From Deltaproteobacteria bacterium HGW-Deltaproteobacteria-15 (lineage in GTDB: Bacteria > Desulfobacterota > DSM-4660 > Desulfatiglandales > HGW-15), in assembly GCA_002840535.1 (NCBI GenBank), contig PHBH01000016.1:1-64000 (forward strand): a stretch of 64,000 bases of DNA, read 5' to 3'. The translations under genes were made by a program, and so were the position numbers. The first letter of the stretch is position 1. Every line of letters starts with the position of its first letter. Of the stretch, positions 1 to 8,603 are shown piece by piece. Below the pieces are notes generated by a model, which worked only from the letters and a program-made list of their open reading frames with translations, searched no databases and was not told the DNA's origin.

Positions 1-336
1 CCGAATTTCAAAGAGCCTTATTTGCGGCATCGCTCAGCCGCAAATTCTTGCTTTACTTTTACCGGAACAACTACAGGCGGCTTCTCGGAGCGTAGCGGAG
101 GCCGGGAACCGGGATCCAGTTCTGTAGGATGGGTAGAGCGAAGCGAAACCCATCAGTATTGAGGTCGGCGCCCACTTGAAAGCCCGAATCGATGGGTTTC
201 GCTTCGCTCTACCCATCCTACTTCGGACTCTGCCTTTTCTCCAAAGGACACCCTTGCCCTGACCCGGCGGATGCGGAATCTTCAATCTTTCCCTTTTCGA
301 TTCAGTGTTCGATGTTGGGCGTTCGATGTTCGACGT
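1..336. other. Intergenic leader, no gene seen
   Basis: No convincing coding frame. It holds a perfect 8-bp hairpin (TTTGCGGC at 21-28 with GCCGCAAA at 37-44), the inverted repeat pair at 124-154/191-221 annotated separately, and a GTTCGATGTT-type short repeat at about 307-335 that has a diverged inverted relative at about 43262-43300. The short frames here are repeat-derived. Confidence 0.6.
124..221. repeat. Inverted pair of a 31-bp dispersed repeat
   Basis: GTAGGATGGGTAGAGCGAAG begins the left arm at 124-154; the arm at 191-221 is its exact reverse complement, around a 36-bp centre. The same element recurs as an inverted pair at 57210-57240/57263-57292. Dispersed non-coding repeats of this type are common in proteobacterial genomes; the function is unknown. 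Confidence 0.85.
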
Positions 337-1743
337 TCATTCAGAGTTCCCGCTTCGTATCCCCAGACGATTCATGATCTTCCAGAGGGACGCTCTGCCC
401 AGTCCGCTCATTTCCGCGGCCTTGGTGATGTTCCCGCCGGTCTTCTGGAGCAGGTTCGTGATGTAATCATGGGTGAACCGGGTGACCAGCCGGTCCTTTG
501 CCTGTTTGTACGTCTCCACGAGATCCGGTTTACCCATCCCCGGTTCGGGACCGGCCTCAGTGTTGAGTTGACTCTCAAGCGCCCTTAAATCATGCGATCG
601 GATCACGTTTCCCGCGGAAAACACGACTGTTCTTCTCACAATGTTCTGGAGCTCTCGAACATTTCCCGGCCAGTCACGCCGCATGAGGATCTCCAGCGCT
701 TCGGGGGTGAATCGTCTGGGGCTGATTCCCATCTCCAATGAGGCGATCCGCGCAAAATGATTGGCAAGCTGGGGGATGTCTTTGCTGATGGTTCGCAGAG
801 AAGGTGCGCGGACCGATACCACGTTAAGTCGATAGTAGAGATCCTCCCGGAAGGTTTTTTCCTTGATTTTTTCCTCCAGGTTCTGGTTCGTAGCCGCGAT
901 GGTCCGAACATCCACTTTTCGTGAGCCGGCAGCGCCCAGTGGCTTTATCTCCTGCTCCTGGATTGCTCGCAGCAGTTTGGTCTGAAGGGAAACGGGGATG
1001 TCTCCCACCTCGTCCAGGAACAGCGTGCCGCCGTCCGCTTCTTCGAAAAGACCGGCGTGATCCCGATCCGCCCCGGTAAATGCCCCTTTCCGGTATCCGA
1101 AGAGCTCACTCTCCATAAGGTGTTCAGGCATGGCAGGACAGTTCACTGTGATAAAGGGACCGTTCTTCCTCTTTCCAAGAGCATGAAGCGCGCGTGCAAT
1201 CAGCTCTTTTCCTGTTCCGCTTTCCCCTCGGACGAGAACCGTGTAGTCGGTTCGGGCGATGGCTTGTATGCTGTCAAATACGCGGCGCAGAGGTTGGGAC
1301 TGTCCCACCAGTCCATGAAAGCCCGTGTCGTCACCTACCCGCTGCCGGAGGTTCAGGTTCTCCCGGACCAGCCGGTTGCGTTCCAGCCCTTTTTTCAGGG
1401 TTCGCAGGAGGGATTCCTTGTCAAAGGGCTTTGTGATGAAGTCATAGGCGCCCTTCTTCATGGCTTCCACCGCCTGTTCGATGCTGCCGAAAGCGGTCAT
1501 CATGATGATGGTCAGCCAGGGATCCTCCTTGAGCAGCACCTCCAACAGCTCAAGGCCGCCGATGTCGGGCATGCGGATATCGAGCAGGATGAGATCTACC
1601 TGCGCCTGCCGTGTCAGGCGGAGGGCCTCCTGGGCGTTTGCCGCTGTCAGGGTGGTCACCCCCTTCAACTGAAAGGAAAGAAGCCGCTTGAGCCCATCCA
1701 GCATGTCCATCTCATCATCCACAATCAGAAAACGTTCATTCAT
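337..1743 (-). CDS. Sigma-54-dependent response regulator (NtrC family)
   Basis: 468 aa. An N-terminal receiver domain (about 1-120) has the acidic pocket VDDE and phospho-acceptor Asp55 in LLDIRMPD. A central AAA+ sigma-54 activator domain has Walker A GESGTGKE, the sigma-54-contacting loop GAFTGA and Walker B GGTLFLDE. A Fis-type helix-turn-helix lies at the C-terminus. The chosen ATG at 1743 gives the standard [11 protein letters not shown] start; an upstream extension of the frame would run inside the kinase gene. The gene overlaps the kinase stop by 8 bp, so the pair is translationally coupled. It should activate a sigma-54 promoter on phosphorylation. The best target in view is the promoter at 4463-4478 across the divergent intergenic region (inference). 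Confidence 0.95.
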   Translation of the reverse strand: MNERFLIVDDEMDMLDGLKRLLSFQLKGVTTLTAANAQEALRLTRQAQVDLILLDIRMPDIGGLELLEVLLKEDPWLTIIMMTAFGSIEQAVEAMKKGAYDFITKPFDKESLLRTLKKGLERNRLVRENLNLRQRVGDDTGFHGLVGQSQPLRRVFDSIQAIARTDYTVLVRGESGTGKELIARALHALGKRKNGPFITVNCPAMPEHLMESELFGYRKGAFTGADRDHAGLFEEADGGTLFLDEVGDIPVSLQTKLLRAIQEQEIKPLGAAGSRKVDVRTIAATNQNLEEKIKEKTFREDLYYRLNVVSVRAPSLRTISKDIPQLANHFARIASLEMGISPRRFTPEALEILMRRDWPGNVRELQNIVRRTVVFSAGNVIRSHDLRALESQLNTEAGPEPGMGKPDLVETYKQAKDRLVTRFTHDYITNLLQKTGGNITKAAEMSGLGRASLWKIMNRLGIRSGNSE

Positions 1744-4303
1744 GGGCTTTCTCCGGCTCCCGTCCATCCAGGGGTAGCGTGACGGTGAAGAGGGTGAAAC
1801 TCCCCTGTTCGCTTCGGACCTGAATGTCCCCTCCATGATCCTTGATGATCCCGAAACTGACCGACAGGCCCAGGCCCGTTCCCTCGCCGGTCTTCTTGGT
1901 GGTAAAGAATGGATCGAAGATCCTGTCCATGATCTCCGGCTCGATCCCGCAGCCGTTGTCCCTGAACAGGATTTGCGCACACCTCTCCGATTCCAGGTAT
2001 CGCGTGGTCACACGGACCTCCCCTTTCCCCTGAATGGCCTGTCTCGCATTGATAAGGAGGTTCATGCACACCTGCTTGAACTTGTCCACGTCGAGGTTCA
2101 TCAGCGGGATGTCGGATGCAAGATCGAGACGGATCTCGACCTGCTGACGGCGGAACTGATGGGCAACGATTGCAACCACCTCTTCGATGGTCCGGTTGAG
2201 GGGGGCCAGCTGCCATGCGCTCCCCTGGCTTCTGGCGAACTTCAGCAGATCGGAGACAATACGCTGACAGCTCAGGGCGTGCTTCTCGATGGTGGCCAGG
2301 TCGTTTCGGGCATCTGCAAGGCCGTTCAGTTGCTGATCGAGCAGCTCCGTGTGGCAGAGGATTACACTGAGGGGATTGTTGATCTCATGAGCAATGCCTG
2401 CGGCGAGCTGCCCGACCGCGGCTAGTTTCTCGGTCTGCTGAATCTTCTGATCCACACGCTTCTGTGCAGAGATATCCTTGGCATAGCGTACGATGCTGGC
2501 CACCTCTCCCTTCTCATCAAGAATGGGATAGTAATGCACGAGGTATATGTCGCCCTTTCGGCTCACGATCTCTTCGATCATGGGCTTGCGGGTCCGGAAG
2601 ACGGACTCGACCCGGCATCGCACAAAGGGGCAGGCAGCGCAAGCGTTCGGGGAACGGCAGCCCTCGGCATGCTCTTTTCCGTGCAATCCGGGTCCAAATC
2701 GCCGGAGGTGAGCCTGGTTCACCATCCTGACACAGAGATCACGATCGAAGAGAACCAGCATGTCGGTAATTCCATCGAAGACGGTCTGAAGGAGCTCCGA
2801 GCTTCGCCTCAAACCTTCCGTATTCTGAAGGCTCTCGATGGTGATGCCGACCTGCTGGCCGGTGGAAAGGAGCATATCCTGGATTTCCGGGGTGACGGCA
2901 TCGAGATCGATTTCCGTAAAGACGAGCATGCCCAGCACTCGTCCCCGGCAGCACAGGGGCACGGCGAGATCGTTATGGCTGTCCAGCAGAGATGGGGCGC
3001 GCAGTCTTTCCAGAAATCTCTCGCAAAGGGGTGACTTCTCCTGTTCGGATGGCGCTGCACGGAACTGCTCAGGATCCACTTCCACGACCCGCGGGAGAGA
3101 GGGGGCGTTTTCCGACCACTGCATTTCCAATCTTGAAGGGTTGTCCAGGAGCAGGTACAGTCCGCCTCCTTTAGCCGGCACTGCCGAAAGCGCCTGCCGG
3201 AGAACATTTGGGAAGATTTCGCTCGGCTGGGTGGAGCGGGTTGTGAGCTCGGCAATGGCCGTCAACAGTTTCAGCGATTCCCTGGTCTTCTCCTCCTTCT
3301 CCTTCAACAGCCGCTTGGATTCCACCAGTGCGCCGGTCCTTCTTGCGACTTTTTGCTCCAGGGTCTTTGTGTATTCCTCCAGCTGGCCTCGCGCCTGTTG
3401 AAGGTGCCGCGCCATGGTCTCTGCGGCGGCCGTCATTTCGCTGATTTCATCCTTGGCCGTAGCGGCCCGAAGCAGCTGAAATTCGTCTTCATCTCTCAGG
3501 CTTCGGCGGAACAACTGAAGCAGATCGCGCAGGTTGTGAATGACCACCCGGTTGAAGAAAAAGCAGACGACGATATACAGGGCGGAGAAACCGATCAGGC
3601 TGCCGCCGAGCATGGAAATGGCGCGCCCCTTGATCTTCACCAGGGCAACATCCACCGGGATGGTGACCGCCATGATCCCGGAGACGGCGCCGGGCTCATA
3701 CCCGAAACCGCGCTCCCGCCCGTAAAGCTCGACCAGCGCCTTTGGGGCATCGTCGGGATTTCCATGGCAATGCATGCAGCTATCGTCGAAGCGGACAGGC
3801 CGCGCATGGAGAAAATGTGGACTCCCGTCAATGGGAACAATACCCCTGCGGCTCTGCTCCTGGGGGTGCGATGCAAAATAGGCTATGAGCTCCGCTTCGA
3901 ATCGGGTGGGCTCTGAGACGGGATTCCTTGCATTCTGGGACACCCGCCGGTAGCTGTACTCGGGAAGGGACGCTTTAAACCGCTCCATTACGGCCCGGCT
4001 CACGAAAGAAGTGGACATTGCCTCCAAGATGAAGGAGTCCTTTCCTAACATCTCGTACATCCGAGGCCGCAGCACCTCCTGTATGTAGCTGCGATTCGCC
4101 TCCATCACCGCCATCACGAGCCTTGACTTGGCATGAGCGGTTTCCTCCAGAGAACCCTTTTCATAAAAGTACATCACGAGGGAGGTGAGGATGGAAAAGC
4201 ACAGAAAAATTACCCCAACTCCCAGAAGGAATCTCCTCTGCAGCACTGACTTTGTGGAGGGGTTCCCGCTGTCGGATTCCGTTATTGATCTGCTCTCTTT
4301 CAT
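1736..4303 (-). CDS. Sensor histidine kinase with periplasmic heme-c-type DUF3365 domain
   Basis: 855 aa, membrane bound. A transmembrane helix at about 27-46 is followed by a periplasmic domain of the DUF3365/Tll0287 type carrying a CXXCH heme-attachment motif (CMHCH, 176-180). A second helix at about 228-250, a HAMP-like coiled coil, a GAF-like region, a Cys-rich PAS domain ([15 protein letters not shown]) and the HisKA/HATPase core (H-box [12 protein letters not shown]-boxes DNGCGIEPE and GTGLGLS) follow. DUF3365 sensors are generally taken to respond to redox state or to ligands at the heme; the signal here is unknown. The partner is the NtrC-type regulator that overlaps its 3' end. The gene is divergent from the YeiH-like transporter. 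Confidence 0.93.
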   Translation of the reverse strand: MKESRSITESDSGNPSTKSVLQRRFLLGVGVIFLCFSILTSLVMYFYEKGSLEETAHAKSRLVMAVMEANRSYIQEVLRPRMYEMLGKDSFILEAMSTSFVSRAVMERFKASLPEYSYRRVSQNARNPVSEPTRFEAELIAYFASHPQEQSRRGIVPIDGSPHFLHARPVRFDDSCMHCHGNPDDAPKALVELYGRERGFGYEPGAVSGIMAVTIPVDVALVKIKGRAISMLGGSLIGFSALYIVVCFFFNRVVIHNLRDLLQLFRRSLRDEDEFQLLRAATAKDEISEMTAAAETMARHLQQARGQLEEYTKTLEQKVARRTGALVESKRLLKEKEEKTRESLKLLTAIAELTTRSTQPSEIFPNVLRQALSAVPAKGGGLYLLLDNPSRLEMQWSENAPSLPRVVEVDPEQFRAAPSEQEKSPLCERFLERLRAPSLLDSHNDLAVPLCCRGRVLGMLVFTEIDLDAVTPEIQDMLLSTGQQVGITIESLQNTEGLRRSSELLQTVFDGITDMLVLFDRDLCVRMVNQAHLRRFGPGLHGKEHAEGCRSPNACAACPFVRCRVESVFRTRKPMIEEIVSRKGDIYLVHYYPILDEKGEVASIVRYAKDISAQKRVDQKIQQTEKLAAVGQLAAGIAHEINNPLSVILCHTELLDQQLNGLADARNDLATIEKHALSCQRIVSDLLKFARSQGSAWQLAPLNRTIEEVVAIVAHQFRRQQVEIRLDLASDIPLMNLDVDKFKQVCMNLLINARQAIQGKGEVRVTTRYLESERCAQILFRDNGCGIEPEIMDRIFDPFFTTKKTGEGTGLGLSVSFGIIKDHGGDIQVRSEQGSFTLFTVTLPLDGREPEKAHE

Positions 4304-4462
4304 ATCTTTCCCCGGAAGCGCTTTCTCAAGGCAGCATTGTTTCCCAACGGAAGCAACTGCTTGCCCAAGGTTGTTCGTTCAATAAAAACCCGGATAATCA
4401 TAACACACCGTAACAACAAAGAAAAGATCCCGGAACCTTTGCGGGGCTCTGAGAGATGGTCG

Positions 4463-4478
4463 TGGCACCTTCCTTGCT
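4463..4478 (+). promoter_or_regulatory. Sigma-54 (-24/-12) promoter
   Basis: TGGCACCTTCCTTGCT matches the RpoN consensus TGGCAC-N5-TTGCW at every defined position and lies about 75 bp before the YeiH-like ATG. It sits in the divergent region with the sigma-54 regulator/kinase pair. An inverted repeat AAGCA-AC-TGCTT at 4351-4362, about 100 bp upstream, is a speculative activator site. Confidence 0.85.
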
Positions 4479-4551
4479 ATAGCTCCTTGCATGCAATCCC
4501 TTGCCGTTCCGACATTTTTCGAGGACAAACCCTAAAGAGAAAGGAGATATT

Positions 4552-6309
4552 ATGGCGCAAGCGACTGCCAAACCGGAAACTTCAACAGAATATGTGGTGA
4601 TCGATAGCGGGAAGACCACGCTCAAGGATCTCTACAGGAAGGAAGACTGGATGGCCATCTGGATGGGCTTTATCCTGCTCATCGTCGGGCTGCTGATCTA
4701 CCTGCCGAGGCCCCCGGCGAAGATGGCGGACATACCCAAATACAACAACATCATGAAGGAAGAGGCTGCAAAGGCGCCGTTCAAGACCATCGAATGGCAC
4801 AATGCCTCCTCCGCCAAAAAGGGAGTTCGGGCAAGGGACCAGGAGTTCGGGAAAACCATACAGGCGTTTCTTGCCGCGCCCGCCGGGTGGGAGAACAATC
4901 CTCTGGATGCGGTGTATCGCAGCAAAGGGGCTGCCGATGCCATGAACGCGGCTGCCAAACCCGCCTTCGATAAGGCGAAGGCTGCGGAGGATGCGGCTCT
5001 GGCAAAGGCCAAGACCGCACAGGCCGCCGCCGCCGCAGCGGGATTCAAGGACGCGAACCTCAACGGAACAGCCGACAAGGAGATCAAAGCCTGGCAGGCT
5101 GCCAAGGACAAGGCTTCCAAGGCAAAAGCAAAGGCCACTGTCAAGCCGTTCAACCGCATTCCCCATTTGATCGGACTGTGCGTCATGCTCGGAATTTTCT
5201 TCGGCATCGGCAAGGCCATCATGGGCGGCTCTTTTGCCAGGTTCTTCCCGGGGTTCATCGTGGTTTTCATTATCGCGGTGCTTGCCTACATGGCGGAAAC
5301 GCAGTCCCTGATGAAGCACTGGGGTTTTGGTTTTCCCCTCTGGGCGATTGTGTTCGGCATGCTCATCAGCAATACCATCGGCACCCCCAAATGGGTGATG
5401 CCGGGGGTTTCCACTGAATTCTTCATCAAGACCGGACTCGTCCTGCTCGGCGCGGAGATTCTCTTCAACAAGATCCTGGCCATCGGCAAGCCGGGCATCT
5501 TCGTTGCCTGGATCTGCACACCTATCACCCTGATTCTCACCTACTGGTTCGGCCAGAAGATCATCAAGATGAAATCCAAGACCCTCAACATCACCATTTC
5601 ATCGGATATGTCGGTCTGCGGCGTTTCCGCTGCCATTGCCACGGCCGCTGCCTGCAGGGCCAAGAAAGAGGAACTGACCCTCGCCATCGGTCTCTCCATG
5701 GTCTTCACCGCCGTCTGCATGGTGGCACAGCCTGCTTTCGCGAAACTGGTCGGCATGCCCGAAATCCTAGCCGGGGCCTGGATGGGGAGCACCATCGATT
5801 CCACCGGTGCGGTTGCCGCTGCCGGCGCATTCTACGGCGACAAGGCCCTGTATGTGGCCGCCACCATCAAGATGATCCAGAACGTGCTCATCGGAGTCGT
5901 GGCCTTTTGCGTGGCCGTCTACTGGTGCGCCAAGGTGGATTGCGTCCCCGGCCAGAAGGTGAGCTGGTGGGAAGTGTGGTACCGTTTTCCCAAGTTCGTC
6001 ATCGGATTCATCGTTGCATCGCTGATCTTCTCCTTCATCGATGCGGGGATCGGAAAGGATGCCAGCGCGGTGATGATCGACCACGGTGTGTTGAGAGGCT
6101 TTACCCGCATCGCCCGTGAGTGGTTCTTCGCACTGGCGTTCACCTCCATCGGCCTGGAAACCAATTTCAAGGAGTTCAAGCCGTATTTGAAGGGGGGCAA
6201 ACCCTTTACCCTGTACATCTTCGGGCAGGGCTTTCAACTTGCCTTTACCCTGCTCATCGGCTATCTCATGTTCTATGTCATTTTCGCCGAAGTGACTGCT
6301 CGTATTTAA
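4552..6309 (+). CDS. YeiH-family putative sulfate exporter with N-terminal extension
   Basis: 585 aa integral membrane protein of the YeiH/UPF0324 family (PF03601), often annotated as putative sulfate exporter; transport has rarely been shown directly. The ATG at 4552 follows AAAGGAGATATT, a strong ribosome binding site. The family's hydrophobic core occupies about 200-585, with the characteristic segments SDMSVCGVSAAIA and STIDSTGAVAAA. Residues 1-200 are unusual: one membrane helix at about 35-53, then a roughly 130-residue Ala/Lys-rich region (about 70-195) predicted helical and absent from the short E. coli-type proteins. Transcription is likely RpoN-dependent from 4463-4478 and controlled by the adjacent two-component pair. 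Confidence 0.85.
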   Translation: MAQATAKPETSTEYVVIDSGKTTLKDLYRKEDWMAIWMGFILLIVGLLIYLPRPPAKMADIPKYNNIMKEEAAKAPFKTIEWHNASSAKKGVRARDQEFGKTIQAFLAAPAGWENNPLDAVYRSKGAADAMNAAAKPAFDKAKAAEDAALAKAKTAQAAAAAAGFKDANLNGTADKEIKAWQAAKDKASKAKAKATVKPFNRIPHLIGLCVMLGIFFGIGKAIMGGSFARFFPGFIVVFIIAVLAYMAETQSLMKHWGFGFPLWAIVFGMLISNTIGTPKWVMPGVSTEFFIKTGLVLLGAEILFNKILAIGKPGIFVAWICTPITLILTYWFGQKIIKMKSKTLNITISSDMSVCGVSAAIATAAACRAKKEELTLAIGLSMVFTAVCMVAQPAFAKLVGMPEILAGAWMGSTIDSTGAVAAAGAFYGDKALYVAATIKMIQNVLIGVVAFCVAVYWCAKVDCVPGQKVSWWEVWYRFPKFVIGFIVASLIFSFIDAGIGKDASAVMIDHGVLRGFTRIAREWFFALAFTSIGLETNFKEFKPYLKGGKPFTLYIFGQGFQLAFTLLIGYLMFYVIFAEVTARI

Positions 6310-6337
6310 ATGAGTAAATCCATCTCAACAGCAGCAG

Positions 6338-6373
6338 ACGGTCTCTGCGGGGCTTCGGCCCCGCGGGGACCGT
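6338..6373 (+). terminator. Hairpin with cUUCGg tetraloop after the YeiH-like gene
   Basis: ACGGTCTCTGCGGGGC and GCCCCGCGGGGACCGT form a 16-bp stem (two G-U pairs) around TTCG, followed by only two further T residues. It lies 29 bp after the stop codon. The stem is very stable, the U-tract weak, so attenuation or an mRNA 3'-end stabiliser is also possible. Confidence 0.6.
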
Positions 6374-6468
6374 TTCAAGAACTCGGACAAACGAGTTTAC
6401 CCGCCTGTGGCGGCGCCGAAGGCGACCAGGGTTTGCCCTTAAACACGGACACCCCACCCATTTTGTCC

Positions 6469-6714
6469 ATGCCACCAAGACATCCTCGTCTTCATCCGTG
6501 GGTGAGGCTGGTGGTCGGCTTTGCCTTGATCCTGCTCTTCATTTTCGGCCTCGGATCGATCAGCAAATATATCCCGGGCGCCCGGAGGATGGCCCAGGTG
6601 ATCGACGAGCGCAATCTCAGGGCAACGGCGATTTATTATACGGATTTCGAGGAGCCTGCCGAGGGCTCGGAGTACATTCGCGACTGCCTGGATTATCCTC
6701 CCGAGGCGAAGTGA
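6469..6714 (+). CDS. Small single-pass membrane protein following the YeiH-like gene
   Basis: 81 aa from ATG 6469. It has a short basic N-terminus, one strong transmembrane helix (LVVGFALILLFIFGLGSI) and a soluble tail with ATAIYYTDFEE. No recognised family. An alternative start at 6310, directly abutting the transporter stop, would give 134 aa, but that extra segment is translated through the terminator-like hairpin and has Pro/Gly-rich composition, so it is disfavoured. No convincing Shine-Dalgarno precedes 6469. Its position suggests it is a partner of the transporter or of the same regulon (inference). Confidence 0.6.
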   Translation: MPPRHPRLHPWVRLVVGFALILLFIFGLGSISKYIPGARRMAQVIDERNLRATAIYYTDFEEPAEGSEYIRDCLDYPPEAK

Positions 6715-6882
6715 TTCACAACCATCAGCAAAGCCGTGTCCGTAATTCACACCTGCGCGCAAGCATGCCTGTATCCATGGGTCTGGTCAATCATGCCTGC
6801 TTCAATTGACCGGCCTCGCCCTCGACTGCACCCTTTTCGATCCGGATAGCCAACCCTTCTACTGTAGTGTCTCAGGATAAGT

Positions 6883-6990
6883 TGTCATCTCGACTCCCGC
6901 GGCGCGCGCGGGATAAACTGCGGGAGAGATCCTGCAAGTCATCTGAACGGGAAGATTTCTCCCCCGGCCTTCGCCGGGGTCGAAATGACA
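6883..6990. repeat. 108-bp palindromic intergenic element
   Basis: The ends are inverted: TGTCATCTCGAC (6883-6894) and GTCGAAATGACA (6979-6990), 11 of 12 matching. Internal hairpins include CCCGGCCTTCGCCGGG near 6963-6978. It fills most of the 320-bp gap between 6715 and 7035, in which no gene is seen. The style matches dispersed palindromic repeats of many bacterial genomes. Confidence 0.75.
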
Positions 6991-7035
6991 GCATTTTGTA
7001 AAGCCAGGACTGAGATACTAGACGAGCGGAGCCGC

Positions 7036-7797
7036 TCACCCCATTTTGCTTTTTGCGCAAACAGGGCAACCCTGCATTCGGAGGGGTTTTTCCAGATGGC
7101 TTCGGGCAAGCAACTCCTCGTTCTGGAAGATTTCGCCGGTAGGTCCGTCGGCCATGACCTGGCCATTGTAGATCACGATAGTCCTTTCGCAGAGATCCAG
7201 AACCATGTCCAGATCATGGGTGGCGATGATCTTGGTGTGCCTGAACGTCTTCAGGAGTTCGATCAGGTGGCGCCTGGCTTTGGGGTCGAGATCGGAGGTA
7301 GGCTCATCCATGACCAGAATGTCCGGGGCCATGGAGAGAACCGTGGCAATAGCCACCGAGCGCTTTTCCCCACGTGAAAGCCTGTATGGAGGCCTGTGCT
7401 TCAGATGCAGGGCTTCCACCGTGGAGAGCGCCCGGTCCACCCTCTCCTCCACTTCCTTCAATGGAAGCCCGAGATTGAGGGGACCGAAGGCCACATCGTC
7501 GTACACCGTGGGCATGAACAGCTGGTCATCCGGATCCTGGAAAACCATACCCACGGTGCGCCTGACACTGGAAAGGGTCTTTGCGGTCAGGGGGTAGTCG
7601 CCTATTCGAATCTCCCCTTCCTTTGACGGCAGATACCCATTGAGATGAAGGAGAAGAGTTGACTTTCCGGCGCCGTTTGCTCCTACGACAGCTACGGATT
7701 CTCCATGAAGGATCCGGAAGTCGATCCCCTGCAAGGCAGGCGTGCCGTCAGGATAGTTGTACCGCAGCCCTTTGACTTCCACGATATGGTGGCTCAT
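7036..7797 (-). CDS. cbiO: Energy-coupling factor ATPase, Co/Ni import (CbiO type)
   Basis: 253 aa ABC ATPase: Walker A GANGAGKST, a Q-loop segment VFQDPDDQLF typical of ECF ATPases, signature LSRGEKRSVAIA, Walker B ILVMDEPTSDLD and switch His in IATHDLDM. The ATG at 7797 overlaps the end of the CbiQ gene by 4 bp; the extra upstream residues of the open frame are not family-like. It powers uptake of cobalt or nickel together with the CbiQ and CbiM proteins encoded just upstream. Co versus Ni specificity cannot be read from the ATPase. Confidence 0.93.
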   Translation of the reverse strand: MSHHIVEVKGLRYNYPDGTPALQGIDFRILHGESVAVVGANGAGKSTLLLHLNGYLPSKEGEIRIGDYPLTAKTLSSVRRTVGMVFQDPDDQLFMPTVYDDVAFGPLNLGLPLKEVEERVDRALSTVEALHLKHRPPYRLSRGEKRSVAIATVLSMAPDILVMDEPTSDLDPKARRHLIELLKTFRHTKIIATHDLDMVLDLCERTIVIYNGQVMADGPTGEIFQNEELLARSHLEKPLRMQGCPVCAKSKMG

Positions 7798-8594
7798 GAC
7801 AAGAACACCTGTCCCAGGATTCGGGGTAGAGGGACTGCCCGCATGACCACGAAAAGTGCGGACCACCCGAGTACGAAGACGAACTCCCTCCAGCCGATTT
7901 TCATGCGCTTCAACAGCCGGATGGTCCCGTCGAATCCTCTGCAGAGCATGGAGAGATGGATGCGTTGGGCTCGATCCAGTGTGCGCAGGAGAAGATTGCC
8001 GGCCATGGATCCGAACACCCGGACTCCCATTCCCTTGCCCTGGAAGGAACGCAGGGAACGCGCCCGCATCAGGCGAGAGGCTTCATCGGCGAGTACGAAG
8101 AGATAACGGTAGAGGAAGAGCAGCTGCATGACGAAGACGCGGGGCACGCCCATCCTTTCAAGAGCCATGCAGACGGAATTGAACCCGGTGGTTGCAATGA
8201 GGATCAGGGCAGCTCCCACGGTCAGAACAAAACGCAGAATGATGGAAAGAAACGAGACCCATCCCCCTGAGATACCCACGGACCCAATGCGAGTCAACAC
8301 TTCCGTATCTATCAATGGGTTGAAGATCCCTATAAGGATGGCAAAGGGGGAGACGAACAGCACCTTCTTGGCGATATAGAAGACCGGCAGATTGCCTATT
8401 GCCAGAAGTATGAAGGGGTATAGGAAGAAAGGCATCAAGGCTGAAAGTTCATATCTGCCGAACGAGACGACGCAGACGATGAAAACCAAAGTGGTCACAA
8501 CCTTTGCTCGCGGGTCAAGACGATGGACAGGGGTATCGAGGGTGGAGATCGCCTCCATCGCTCCCAGGTCAAAGTAGGTGAATTCAAGCTTCAT
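7794..8594 (-). CDS. cbiQ: ECF transporter T component (CbiQ)
   Basis: 266 aa, about five membrane helices. It begins with the family pattern HRLDPRAKVV and carries the Ala-Arg-Ser coupling motif MRARSLRSFQ before a second helix pair, where T components contact the ATPase. It lies 9 bp downstream of the CbiM gene and overlaps the CbiO gene by 4 bp, so cbiM-cbiQ-cbiO form one operon. Confidence 0.92.
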   Translation of the reverse strand: MKLEFTYFDLGAMEAISTLDTPVHRLDPRAKVVTTLVFIVCVVSFGRYELSALMPFFLYPFILLAIGNLPVFYIAKKVLFVSPFAILIGIFNPLIDTEVLTRIGSVGISGGWVSFLSIILRFVLTVGAALILIATTGFNSVCMALERMGVPRVFVMQLLFLYRYLFVLADEASRLMRARSLRSFQGKGMGVRVFGSMAGNLLLRTLDRAQRIHLSMLCRGFDGTIRLLKRMKIGWREFVFVLGWSALFVVMRAVPLPRILGQVFLS

Positions 8595-8603
8595 GGCCGC
8601 TAT

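Noticed and set aside
1057..1782. 241-codon plus-strand frame
   Set aside because: Antisense to the sigma-54 response regulator; no ribosome site or recognisable domain.
6310..6468. N-terminal extension of the small membrane protein to 6310
   Set aside because: The extension would be translated through a 16-bp terminator-like hairpin and has no family features; ATG 6469 is preferred, though this is not certain.
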